NCBI RefSeq assembly: GCF_007655135.1
Contig: NC_045132.1
Location: 2,294,001-2,358,000, forward strand
Direction: 5' to 3'
DNA length: 64,000 nucleotides
DNA from: Punica granatum
Lineage: Eukaryota; Streptophyta; Magnoliopsida; Myrtales; Lythraceae
In this document: positions 11,182 to 23,188 of the stretch, in pieces
How positions within the stretch are numbered: position 1 is the first letter of the stretch
Layout: each line of letters begins with the position of its first letter
Notes under the pieces: generated by a model
What the model was told of the DNA's origin: nothing
What the model saw: only the letters and a program-made list of their open reading frames with translations
Database searches by the model: none
Position numbers and translations under genes: made by a program

Positions 11182-14125
11182 AGTTCGCAGAGTCTCACAC
11201 ATTTCTTACAAATGAAAATATGATGATAAAGGTTATAATTTATATGGCATCTATATATAGTTGCCAATATATAATATAAATTTGTATGTGAGCGGCCAAT
11301 ATATATTTTCAATTATATATAGTTCCTATAATGTGTATTCATATATATATAGCTGCCAATAGAAAAATTACTTGTATTCCTATTATGCAAGATTGTGTGT
11401 TATCTTTAGATTCATTAATATTGGTTTCCAACTCTTTATTTTGCTACAATATATATGAACTGTAATTCGATAACTGCAATATAAAAAATTTACTGAATAG
11501 CAACTAATGTATATAATATATGTTGGATTATATGCAAATAATATATATATATATATATTCTATTGTATAATTAATGATAAAAAGTTTCCTTAATACATAA
11601 ATGATGACGTGGCAAAGTGAGAAAGCTCCATTTCTTATTTTTGATAATGTGGTGGTGTGAAAATTCGGTTTGGATTTTGTTTTCATTTATATATATATAT
11701 ATATATAGATTAAAATGCATATGTTTCCATCTAACATTAATCCAACGGGTACAAAACGTTGTTATTCGGATCCGTCTACTCAAGAAGCTCGGCAAATACA
11801 GATGATGCTACAATCAGTAGGAAGTTACCTCCCATCTTTGTCCGTCAATGTCTTGTGGTACCAGTGCAAAGGTTCGTGAAATGAAGTAATTGTGAGACCT
11901 CTGGGGAAAATTGTGAACCAGTTCTTGCCTGAGGCAACCTTGTACATCTGCGAAAATTGACCGGCCACAAGGTAAAAGAATTGAGTAAATAGGCAATTTC
12001 GTCCCTGACTTTCGCAAGTTGCATCAATTTCGCCCCTCACTTTTTTTTTGCAACAATTTCGTTCCCGACTTTTCACTTTTGCATCAATTTAGTCCATCGC
12101 TACATCAATTTAGTCATTCGCTACATCAATTCAGTCCCTCGTTACATCAATTTAATCCATGTTACATCAATTTAATCCCCGTTACATCAATTTAGTCCCC
12201 AGCGTTACATCAATGTAGTCTCTGACTAGACAGGGGAGGGTCAAGAAGGGAGTAAACAAACATTATTCAAGAAAGGTTTTGAGCCATGTTTGTCCACTAC
12301 TCGATCGGTCTCTACCAAAAATCCAGACCAAATAAACAATACTCAGTTATGCTATTTCCATATCTGGTTTGATTCGGTTTGAGTCAGATGAACGCCCCTA
12401 GTTTGAGCCAGCATCAAAATCTAATGTTCGAGCATACCGTTGAACTTATATGTCTTTTCCTCCCTCACTTCTCCCCCTCTTAAGTAGTTTCTTAACTAAC
12501 TAAGCTGGTGTTTGATTAATTAAGTGCTTAAAAATTAAGCACTTAATTAGTTAATGGAAGACATGTATAGGAATAACGGAGGAATAAATAAGGATGAGAA
12601 AAGTTTAGTGAGAGATAAAGAGCATTAATAAGTGAAGAATGATAAGTTAAAATTTTCTAATTATTTCATTAAGTGTTTTTTGCTAGTTTAGATCCTTATA
12701 TCTCATATTTCCCTCTTTCATACATTCATTTTCTCTTATAACTAACTTTTAAATACTTATTTAATTAAGTTGAAACAAACACCTTAAGATTCAGGAAAGG
12801 AGGATCAGTACTGTGACAATTACTCCCAACATATATAGAATCAAGAGATCCCATATTTGACTCTCAATAATTAATCTAATGATATTTCTCATGTCCTTCC
12901 TGCTCCAGCCTGGGCTTGCGATTGAACTAAAATTACTCTAATTTCTCCAAGCACAAACCTTTTGCATGCTTCTCTATTTGATTTTTGTCTTCCCGACAAC
13001 ATCAATGCATTCAAGACTGTATAATTATTTGAAGGCCTTTTATTAATATATATATATATATATATATTAAAGTATCGGTTATAAGGAAGGTTTGTATAGG
13101 CAGGAAGGGAAACAAAAGTGCATGAAAGTCCTATACTTGAGGAGAACCCGACCTGGAACCTTTTAGTTACGAATAACGTGCCACAGACTGCATTAAACCC
13201 AGTTTCTCATCAATTAGTTGAAGCAGTAACAATATAGTTTGAATGAGATCTAATGCGACACTGCATGACTATTCAAAGGTCCTAAACATAAAATCCTGAA
13301 AATCTAAATGCAAAGTCAAATATCGGATTGTCATGAAGATGGCACGTGCCTTCGACTGGTTCAGAAAGATGAATTAGTTGAGGTGCGTACGTGCAAGTTG
13401 ACTGAGAATAATAATCATGATCACACAAACTTGCCTGTTTCTTATTGCGTATCATTATCCCCTTTCCAAGAGCCTCGTCCACCTCTAGCTCTTTCGTTGG
13501 TTCTGACGTGTTATCTGCAGGCAGAGCTGGCGGATCCGCGTATTGGATTATAGCTGCATAGTTCCATGGGTGAGTCCCAACTGACACTTCCGGCAGTTGA
13601 TCCCTTTGATCCAATGCTTTACTAGACAATTATATGCGGAAGCCGTCAAGATTAGTTTCATTAGGAAATAAATGAACAAGAGAACGGGAAGATAAGAGAC
13701 TGCCGAATGTACGGATACAGAGTGCATTGTACGTCAAAAATCATCCGTGTATTTGGTGAGCCTGGTAACTAACATTTCAAGCACCCAATTAACTGATGAG
13801 CATCATCAAGCAAGATTTAGAATTAAATCATTGATTTCGTGAAGGTTTTCGTTTGCATTCGATAGTCGGCATTACCCTCTTCCTCAAACAGCAGATCTGA
13901 GGTACCTCCAAACTGCAGATATATTGTCGCAAATATTATAACAGAAAATAGTCGTCATAATATATTATCGAGAAGCCAGATATTTATCAGGAAATAAATA
14001 TGACGATCGAAAACCATAAAGGAGTCTGTATGAGGATGCCGATGACCGCACAAGGGCGGCAAATCAAAATAGAGAGAGAGAAAGAGAGAGACGGAGAGAG
14101 CAACTTACAAGCAGTTTTCATCCAT
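9580..14125 (-). CDS. PP2-like (phloem protein 2) lectin, gene 1, four exons
   Basis: Predicted exons on the minus strand: 14109-14125 (tentative first exon, donor GTAAGT), 13435-13621, 11829-11947, 9580-10033. These total 777 nt and 258 residues, with consistent phases. Exon 3 ('MYKVASGKNWFTIFPRGLTIT...LHWYHKT') and exon 4 ('GKLRNICWLDVSGKF', 'KYEIVLHVK', 'WKDISLHEF', 'GELQFCIYEHGGTWKSEIEL', 'GGISFKPK') carry the PP2 domain (family PF14299). Known PP2 proteins bind chitin oligomers or glycans and occur in phloem. The protein then ends in a glutamine-rich tail (about 20 residues) at a TAA at 9580-9582. The intron after exon 2 begins with GC rather than GT. The acceptor used by gene 2 before its last exon is mutated here, and an AACAG seven bases further in restores phase. 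Introns hold a Helitron, a MITE and a minisatellite. The first exon is the least certain part. Confidence 0.75.
10631..11709 (-). mobile_element. Non-autonomous Helitron in intron 3 of PP2-like gene 1
   Basis: On the minus strand it begins TCTATATATA... (TC at 11709-11708) and ends near 10631-10634 with a hairpin CTCGTGC-AAT-GCACGGG (7-bp stem) followed by TATTCAGCTAC, which is a near-canonical Helitron 3' end (CTAC in place of CTRR). Its 5' third is homologous to segments of the tandem units at about 52980-53270, 55250-55525 and 56885-57155. There is no transposase-like ORF. Termini are inferred from the family pattern. Confidence 0.6.
12073..12225. repeat. Minisatellite of 20-23 bp units in PP2 gene 1 intron 2
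   Basis: About seven imperfect copies of GTTACATCAATTTAATCCCC-type units. It follows a stretch of related TTGCATCAATTTCGCCCC-like sequence from about 11990. It lies between exons 2 and 3 of PP2-like gene 1. Confidence 0.85.
12504..12786. mobile_element. Small MITE with GGTGTTTG termini in PP2 gene 1 intron 2
   Basis: The left end GGTGTTTGATTAATTAAG and the right end read in reverse (GGTGTTTGTTTCAACTTAAT) form a short terminal inverted repeat around about 280 bp of AT-rich, ORF-less sequence. An internal perfect 15-bp/3-bp/15-bp hairpin occupies 12517-12549. The terminal motif is PIF/Harbinger-like. No clear TTA/TAA target duplication is visible. Confidence 0.5.
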
Positions 14126-14260
14126 TAATGAGAAGTCCCGATGATGGATCAAGTTGCCTCTGCACTAAAATTAGAGGATCGAAGATGAGGGATGGGAATG
14201 CTAATGGCAATGTGATTGGGGGTCAACGAACTTAATTTGAACCAAAGACAAGGACAAAAG

Positions 14261-14808
14261 TGGGGGTGACCATATATGTCGTGTTGTATTTAAACAGGTC
14301 GTGTCTAAATATGTTCGTGTCAGAAAGCTCTAAACCCAAATACGACACGTTTAATAAACGTGTCAAGATTTTCAAACACGAACATGACATGTTTATTAAA
14401 GGTTGACACGGACACGACACGTCTAACCCATTAAATTAAGCGTGTCTAAATATGTATGTATATTTACCTACATGATATGACACAATTACCTTGAGGTACA
14501 TATTATACCTACATGATATGACATTATTAATATTACACATTACTATGCGATTAACATGATAAAAGCACCATAAACGGGTTATTTATAGAAACAAATTTAA
14601 ATGATTTGAGTGTACTTTCTTCTATAAATTGATACAATATGTGAAACAAATTTATTAACACGATAACACATAATATAAATTGGTCTAACGAGTCCAAATG
14701 GGTTTGACCCATTTAGACACGAAACACGTTTAGTCTTAATCTAAATCGCGTAACTCCGAATCTTATTCATATCGTGTTATCGTGTCGTGTCAAATACTGT
14801 TAGCCCTA
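14261..14808. mobile_element. hAT-type MITE with perfect 8-bp target duplication
   Basis: The element starts TGGGGGTGACC and ends GTTAGCCCTA, and has many subterminal CGTGTC/GACACG motifs in both orientations. It is flanked by GACAAAAG at 14253-14260 and again at 14809-14816, an exact 8-bp duplication as expected for hAT. It is the same family as 40614-41138. It carries no transposase. Confidence 0.85.
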
Positions 14809-14816
14809 GACAAAAG

Positions 14817-15418
14817 ACAGGGAGAGGGACAACAATCTATTACTAACTCCATCTATAATCTACTGTCTATAATCTGTAACTATTATAAAAGTACCAAGTT
14901 GTATACGACATTTCTAGACCTTCAATTTACTTAGACATTTTCAATTCGCCCTCCAAGTTTTTAATATATCTATACCATCTTCACACCTCTAATTTACCTA
15001 AACATATTTTAGTTCATTTCATATATTTAGATTATTTTTATCATCTAATATGAAGATGTTAAAATAGTCAGAGTTTTGTATTATCAAGGGTTTTTTTTTG
15101 GTAAACCATTAGATGTTTCTTGTGTAGGATTTATATTTATGTACAATTTAGTGAAACTGAAACATTAAATAGTACACAAAGTATCTTATTCAGATTATTT
15201 TTGTCATCCAATTTATAGAGGTTAAAATAGTGAGAGAGTTTTGTATTATCGATTTTTTTTTTTCGGTATACCATTACTTGTTTGACTCATATGATTTGTA
15301 ATTATGTTATTTTGAGATTTTCTTGGATTTTGCCCCAAAAAATATAATTTCTTAAGTTTTTGCCTTATAATAAGATCTCAAATTATTATTTTACCTCAGC
15401 TGAAAGAAATATCCATAC

Positions 15419-15457
<39 letters not shown>

Positions 15458-18400
15458 AACTAGTCATTATTTTTGCCCTTATTGGAAGAAAATCCCAACT
15501 TCGTACCTGCTCATGCAATAACTTGTTGCCTTCCCACTTGACAATGTCTTTTGCTGATCACGCAATGGGTTCCTTTCCCACACTTGAGTCTTCTCTTATT
15601 TCTCCTTCCCAGAGATCAAAAATAAAAATGAGGGGAAAGAATTTTAAATATAAAATAGTATTTATTTATTTATTTTCTTTTACGGGTGCAACAATATGAG
15701 ATCCACGGACACGGCATGACACTCTAATAAAATCAGAAAAATAAAATTAATAATATAACCTGGGGGCGTTTGGGATATTGAAACTCAGAGGGTGTCATTT
15801 TCCTGAAAAGTCGAAGCATAAATTTGAAGTTGTGGGGCACTTTTCCAAAATGTCCATTGTTCAGGAGCTATTAGTGTATTTTACCCAAACCGTAAATCTT
15901 AAATTACAGTGTTTTTCCTTAATTAGATAACTAGACATCGCCGCGCGTTGCAGGGGATTGTTACTCATGAAAAATAATTTTTTGAAAATATTAATTATTT
16001 TATCATTGTAGAATTAAGTTTTTGATAATTTTCAAGTTGACGATTAAATGAAATGATTTATTTTAACCGAAATTAAGGTAATTACTATATAAATTTATCC
16101 CATAATATTATGCGATTCACTTAATATTTTTATTACTCCATTTTGTTTTGAAACATGCATTTATATTTTTAAGTGTAAATTATTCTACAACAATTCTGTT
16201 TTTCATCAAATCAATATTGCTTGTCTAGGAAAAAACTTATGGATTGTGTACAAAATTAATCATTTTAAAATTTTATTATTATTTTATTTTTTGCAAATAT
16301 GGTTTTACATGTAATTTATGGCCCATAAAACATATAAGTTTTTCAAATGATTTATAACAAAGTAAAAGATGTCAAATTTTAAAAATTGAAATACCTTCTA
16401 CAATTTCGATTTGTAAGGGGAGCTTTGTTTCTTTTAAGGCGTGACCTTTCTTTTTGGTTCAATCAAAGATGGAAATGGCAATTTGAGCAATTATTATTGA
16501 TTTTTTTTTTTAGTTTTGATTTGCAAGAGAAGTGATGGTTCTTTTAAGAAGCAGCCCTTTTTCCTTGTCTCGGTCATAAATGGAAATAGGAGTTTGGGCA
16601 ATTATTATTGATTTTATTATTTAATTTCAATTTGTAAGAGAATTAAGAGGCAACTCCTTTTTAAAAAAATAAAATAAAAGATAGAACATGGGAGTTTGGA
16701 CAATTATTACTGAATTATTTTTTATTTTATTGTTGGTCAAGTTATCTCTATAGGTAAATGAAAAGTGGCACAATAATAAGCTGAGAGTTTGACCTTGGAA
16801 CGACCTCGATAATCCTCTCTCTCCACTTGGAGCAACCTCGTTAATCCTCTCTTCTCGTTTCACAATTATATATTATATATAAGATTAATATTATAAAATT
16901 ACTGCAATCAGAAAAAAATAACCTAAGAAAAGAAAAAGAAAAGTAATTTGACCAAAAGTATATCAAACATTTTTCTGAAAATCAAACTATGATAGGCATT
17001 ATTTCTGACATGTCAAAGTTCAGAGGCCGGTGCAGATGCGATCTCCTTACATTACGTTTCGTTTGCTTGAAAAGTTCTCGAGTGATCTGACTTGTCACAT
17101 GGCGTGAGGAAACACCAGATAGAATAGAACTTGAAATTCTAGTTATAGTTGGTTTGTTTAACTAGAGGAATAGGAAGATTGAGAATTGCAACTTTCTATT
17201 ATACGCAAATAATATTCATGAAAATGAAAAGACAGAAATGCCCCTAATTAATAAATATAAATAAAATAATAGAAAATATATAGTTAGAAAATTAGAGAAA
17301 AATGACATTGTTCATCTTTTTGCATGTGAACATCTACGAGGAGCCCATGACTCTCGAGCTACCTAGGGCTCGTGAGCCCCATGAGTGGGTTTGTGAACCC
17401 ACCCAAAGTGTCACTAGCCATACCAATTTGGGGCGGACAATTACTCTCATGAAGATTGATCTAGAAGATCGATGGCTCCCAACACTTGGGTCGGATTCGC
17501 AAGCCCAAAGCGAACCCCAGGTGGGGCTCTCGAGCCCGGGGTGGTTTGGGAGCCATGGACCGAGAGGCTTGCAAGCATCATTAGTTCATAGATTCTAGAC
17601 CCATTGAGCCTAGATCACGGCCATTGAGGCCAAATTTGGCCTTGTCTAAGTCAAATTTGGCTGCGCGACCTTAAGACTATCCGGAAGTGGTCTTTGCCAC
17701 CGTAAGAGGTGGAGTTTAATTAGCTGGTGGCAACCGCGGGCAGGCGGCTGAGGAGCGGCGGTGGCGAAGCAGTTGAATTTGAAAATTGAAGATTAGTTGA
17801 GGGTATGATAGTAATTTTACATGTAATTCTTCATTGCCAGTTCCTATGGAGGAGGGCGGCGTGGAGCATTGCCATTCTCCATGTCAATATGTGGAGAATG
17901 CGAGGCCCAATAGCTATTGACTGGATTTCAAATTCTTGCTAGTCAAACGTACCCTTATTCTTAATTTTATGTGATAATTGCCTAAAAAGGCCCTTAATAA
18001 GTTGGCTGTGAAGAGGTGGAATTCTTTTTTCAATTACAAGGAGGTTGAAAATCTAGTATAATGAAAACGATATTTTAAATAACTATTAAAGGGGTACCGG
18101 AAGTCTCACTATCGATCCTGCGACCTTTACACCTCTTTTGATAGCAGTGAAAGAATTCCTTATTCAAGTGAGAGAGCTCCGTATTGTTCAAGGAGCTGCA
18201 AGGTTTTCCTTCGTCAACCTAACGAACTTCTGATAGATGGTACATCAGGTCGTCGGCTTCTGATCACTATGTTGTACTCTAACCATTTCCTTAATCGAAA
18301 CTTCCGATGAGTCCTAAAAGCAGATCATCGGCGTTAGATTCGGCAGCTATGTACACCTTCAGTCCAGGCCGCCATGGTGATACTGAAGCCAAAATGGGGG

Positions 18401-19020
18401 AGGCCCAGCGGACGGTTTCCCTATTAGATAGTCAAGTCATCGATCGGCAGATGCATGCGTACCATTCTCGAGATGTCAAGACTCCAAAGTTGGATTTTGC
18501 TTTCCTAAAATTTCGTTCCATGGTTACGAAATGTTGGACACTGTCATTCAATATGAATATAATGAGCACGAAAAAAAAATATTCTAAATGTAACTCTTGT
18601 TCTTGCTTGGGCGTTGGGCGTAAGGAAGGCGGTTCTCGAGGTTGACTCCGAGGTAGTCACGCGTCCTCTCCGTTCGAACAGAAGCTAGGTGGGTAGCAAA
18701 TGATGCATTAGTCAGGGACATATGCAAAATATAAATAATTGAAATATAGTTTAAATCTGCTCATGTGATCCTTATTGTTTTGATCACATTGTAATAAAAA
18801 TCATCAACTACATAGAAATTACATGGCTACCTATAACCTTTATGGATTGACAATTTAATATTAATTTCATTTATTATCAGAATAATAAATTAAAGCAACA
18901 TTGGTTCTGCACATAGTGCGAGTAATCTTCTAACTATATTTTAAGGCCACTGACAGCGATAAGGATCACATGAGAAGATTTAATTGTCCATGTGATTATG
19001 AGAAATCACCACAGTAAAAT
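14817..19020. other. AT-rich intergenic DNA without a recognisable gene
   Basis: A pure (TA)n tract runs at 15420-15454. A decayed minus-strand Helitron 3' end (GC-rich hairpin remnant, then CTAG at 15931-15934 followed by T) lies near 15930. About 17300-17700 is conspicuously more GC-rich than its surroundings, with an open frame of 98 codons that matches nothing I know. It could be part of an unrecognised repeat. 18080-18650 also has no recognisable coding sequence. Confidence 0.45.
15928..15958 (-). mobile_element. Helitron 3' terminus (decayed)
   Basis: Minus strand: CCCCTGCAACGCGCGG, then CGATGT, then CTAG followed by T. The stem has mismatches. Only the terminus is recognisable. Confidence 0.5.
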
Positions 19021-19640
19021 AAATGACCTCACAATTCACTAACAAGCTATTATATTATATATTTTACTGTCATAATCTCGTTCATATTTTATCTATTATA
19101 ATTTAATAATTTTTTTTGGTTTGCGTGTCCCGAGCTACTTATGGACGTGACGGTAATTAATCAAAACCTAATACAATAAAATAAAGACTTGCTTGTCCTG
19201 ATCATAATTATGGTCACCGATGATTATGGTTATGTTTACGGGATAACATTTTAAAGGCACAGTTGGCAACACATCTACATTGTCTGGAAAATCATTTTCC
19301 AAATAAAATATAAAATCAGAAATAAAAAAAATTATGTCATGAACTCTTCTAAGATCGACAACGCATTTTCCAACTTTCACATTTATCAACTGCGCTGAAA
19401 AACTATTAAAAAAAGTGAAGAAAGATCCCTCACCTCAAAAGAAAGAAATATATATTATTGTCGAATGAACCAAAAAAATTATCAATCAATCAATCATCAA
19501 CAAATAAGCTAAAAGGGAGCCGTTGAAGAACTTGGTGGCCATTGGTTAAGATTTGGAATCCGGCGGAAATTTAGGCACGTCGCATCCGATGTGGGAGAGG
19601 GCAATAATACTGGCACCCATGAACCAAGAAAAAATGATAA
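19021..19640. repeat. Orphan copy of the PP2-like gene 2 promoter block
   Basis: Long colinear similarity to 25128-25500 in the same orientation: the ACAATTCACTAACAAGCTAT start, the GTTTGCGTGTCC-GAGCTACTTA block, the AAAAGGGAGCCGT block, and GAGGGCAATA-C-G-GCCCATGA near the far end. Unlike the copy at 29443-30403, no PP2 first exon follows at lower coordinates, so it is a promoter-only duplicate. Confidence 0.75.
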
Positions 19641-20141
19641 CGCATCGTAAATATTAATTTATGCCTTTGACAAACTCGGAGCAAGATAAACTTTCAATAT
19701 TGTATAAATTAATATTTATTTCTCGTATAACATAATTGCTTTTTTTTCTTTTACAGAATCCTCTTTTTTTTAGTCTTATTTAGGATTTTATTTTAAACGT
19801 AATAACTGCATAGAAATAAGAGAATTGGTTAAGGAGGGCAACGGTAGGTTCTATATGCAATTATTTTTTTTTCCTAACAGAAGCAACATGCGAGGAACTT
19901 TTCAAACCTTTGACATATTAATTGATATTTATGAAAATTGCTTCTATTGAACATGTATTTGGCACATCAATCAATCACTGATTTTAATTTTAGCAGTATT
20001 AAAATTAGTATATTTGAAACACTAATTATTCGAACACTTGTAATTATTTTTTAGCAATTTTTTTTGCAAGACTTTTCAGACCACAAATTTGTGTTACCAT
20101 CCCCACTCTTATTTCATTGTATTATTTTATTTTATTTTTTA

Positions 20142-20168
20142 CTAGGTTGTGCCCTTCTACAGGCATGG
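20142..20168 (-). mobile_element. Helitron 3' terminus
   Basis: Minus strand: TGCCTGTAGAAGGGCA hairpin, then CAAC and CTAG at 20142-20145 followed by T. Confidence 0.5.
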
Positions 20169-20500
20169 ATTCAAAAAATGACTTGAATAACTCGACAATT
20201 TATTAATAATTTGTATGTTTATGTTATCACTTAATAAAATAATTGTTGAATGAGTTTAACTACTTGTTAAAAAGATATGTTAATGGTTACATCTAATGTG
20301 GAAAAAAGAGGAAGTTATAATTAATTTATTAAAATGTAAATAATTAATTAAATACTAATATTTTTTTGGGCGAACAATCAAATATAATTATTTAGAACCC
20401 TTATTAAAAATATATATTTAATTTAATCAATAAAATATCGAAAGTGAGTTTATTTTTAATTGATTGATTATTTTTTAAATGAGTAACTTATGAACTTTTA

Positions 20501-20528
20501 CTAGGTGCAAGCCTACGCTTTGCGTGAA
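20501..20528 (-). mobile_element. Helitron 3' terminus
   Basis: Minus strand: CACGCAAAGCGTAGG hairpin, then CTTGCAC and CTAG at 20501-20504 followed by T. Confidence 0.55.
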
Positions 20529-21140
20529 TATATAAAAATTAATAAAATTTAGTTTTCTCGAGGTTTATGAAGCTATATTAATTTATGCAGAAATTTTTTT
20601 TAATTTGTTTTTAATAATTTATTTGGCTAGATAAAATTTTTATTTTTAATAAAATATTAATATTTTCTTGATATCTTACACATATAATAGTAGAAAGCAT
20701 CTTCTTGATATTCTACATTATACATAAAACGTAGAAAAATGTCAAGAGACTTTAATAGAAATGAAAAAAGACATGGACCTTCCATGAAGAAATAAATTCT
20801 TTGACCAGTCGAAAAGACAATCAATTACAAGCTAAGAGTTTTTAAAAAAGTTAATCGTGGCACATCTCGTATCATTCCTCGATTTTTATAAATTATAATT
20901 GATTTTATTAAATTTCAAGAAATTAAAATGAGGGGTATCTCTTATTATAGTATAGATAGAAGTATAGACGAGAGATCGCAACTCAATACTTGCTTATGGT
21001 GTAATTCTTAAATTTTGGATGGATAATCACCAAAATGTTACCTGCTTTTCATATATAGTTTATATCCATCCTTTTCTTTCGACAAAATCTTTTTCTTAGT
21101 CATCTGAGACACTCTGCTGCAGTCGTGAATACCTACCTAA

Positions 21141-21420
21141 AATAATATAAAATAACATGCATGAATATTATAACAACGAATATTATATACATTTATATAT
21201 GTTGACCTCCGTAGATGCCGGCCATCTATGTTGTTTATTTATTTTGGTTATATTGCCACCCCCTCTCCTTTTTTCTAAAAAAATTTGGAGCCCATGTGGA
21301 TGTTATATATTTGATCGAATTAATGAATTTAGTTAATCGCGGGCACGCAGAAAAATCAAATAAATGAATTTAGTTATATGAACTGATCAGCTCGGTGCAG
21401 TCGCCTAATTAACTAATTCC
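21141..21420. repeat. Dispersed direct duplicate, copy A (partner 36329-36625)
   Basis: Colinear similarity by eye with 36329-36625, about 15.2 kb away, with several indels. Noncoding. Confidence 0.6.
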
Positions 21421-22845
21421 ATCCTGAAAATCGAGGGTTCCCAAACCACCCCCACCCACCACCCCCTCCGGCCCCAACCTTCCTAACCCGAAAAATCTTA
21501 TCTGAACTCTCTTTTCGTAATGATATGTCGAAAAAGTAACAACTTCTATAATGAAGTAAAAATCATGACCACAAGTCGCATGTTTGACGGACCGCCTGTT
21601 TAAATGCCGATTTTGACCTGATTATGAGGTGTTTCAGGGAGTTTTGATAATGTACACTTTAGATAAAGTCCATCTGTAGAACCGTTGAACCATATTTTGT
21701 AATTTCATCCGCTATAGTTTAATTAATTGGTACGTATTCACATATAATATTAACGATATTTTCACATTCTCCATCTGCTGGCCCACTCTTTCACGGGAAA
21801 GAAGAAAACATATCTGCTTGTTGCTAAACCCTCGGAATTAATGCAATCCATCGTGCCTTGCATACCTCAAGAGCGATTCTTAATTACTAATTATATAAAT
21901 GATATACTTTAGCTTGGACAATTCAGCACTAATCATGCATGCTAAGCGCAGAGAACGATTAGTCTTATAATTGAGTTGATGAGCCGACACCTAATATAAA
22001 AAATTTACGCTAATAGGTGGCTCGGATGCGTTTATCATTATATCTGCCCCTTATATGGCAGCGGAGGTTCTTTCACAGACGTCCTTCCGTATCACCTACC
22101 CTTAGACACACTTGTCTTCAGTGATGGTTAGCATATGATTAATTACAACTTATATGTATATTGCACGCTTATTAATTTTTCGAGATTATTGACCCACGGG
22201 ATGAGCGCTGCTTGTTCCTTTCGTGGACTGGGCATTTATTACATGACTATATATAGTATATAATATATTGCTTTTGCAATCCCTTTCTTTGCAACAATTT
22301 CAATGTATTGGAAAAGGGGATTGCATCGCTTTCAATTCGAAATTAAGAGTTGTCGAGTTAGATTCCTACCAACAGAACTCCCAATTAATACTCCCTAAAA
22401 CTCTAAAACCTTAAAAATTGGCAATATCATCTATTGTAGCTACCCTGCTGATTTGTTCTCTAGTTTTCAGAATCGGGCGTATATGGGTTTCCCTTGGGTG
22501 GCTGCCAGGACAAAATAACATTGCGTCGCGTATATATTGTCCATCTCTAGGAGGGAAAATTTTTCCATCCTTTCCAGAGAATAGTTCCGGACTTCTGTGA
22601 TTGTTAGATCAAACCATTTGTCTTAACTTGAATACCTTAAACAAAATTAAAAATACTAAAAAAAATCGATCTAACAGTTGAAAAATATGTAGCAGCAACA
22701 CATGAAATATAGAGAATTAATTCTACCAGAGGTCCAAAAACACACATGGTACCATCATCACTTCTCACGCGAAAACATATCATTTAAGGTATCATATCAT
22801 GATGAAGATCAAATGATCAGATCATGCATGGTGGGAATTGCTGGA

Positions 22846-22851
22846 TTTATT
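22846..22851 (-). terminator. Candidate poly(A) signal of PP2-like gene 2
   Basis: AATAAA on the minus strand, about 340 bp past the stop codon at 23189-23191. A plausible 3' UTR length, though plant poly(A) signals are loose. Confidence 0.3.
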
Positions 22852-23188
22852 GTTGTAGCTACCGTGTACTTTTGATACCCCCTCAAAGTTCGATTAAGAG
22901 CTCCTCCAAGCATATTTTTTACCAACTTCCCCTCACCTTCTCTAAGCCACCAAAGCGATTGGAAACTGGCATGCTGCAGCGATCAGAAGAGACGGCTGGA
23001 AGTAGGCAAGCAAGGTCAGGGCAGGTCGCCCTAAGTGACTTTCACAAGCAGTGTGCACAGCACGCTCAATGTCGATCTATATGGCGTTGGGTTCAGATGA
23101 CACAAGGATTCGAGATATTATACTAAGAAGGAAACGGGAGGCTAGTGAAAATCCAAAAGATCGGAGGGAAGGGCCATCCATTCCTAAG

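Larger units (their letters stand above)
19641..22845. other. AT-rich intergenic DNA with Helitron ends and a dispersed duplicate
   Basis: Two minus-strand Helitron 3' ends occur at about 20142 and 20501. 21141-21420 is a diverged direct copy of 36329-36625 (shared ACATGCATGAATATTATAA, GATGCCGGCCAT, CATGTGGATGT-ATATATT blocks). No gene was seen. Confidence 0.5.
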
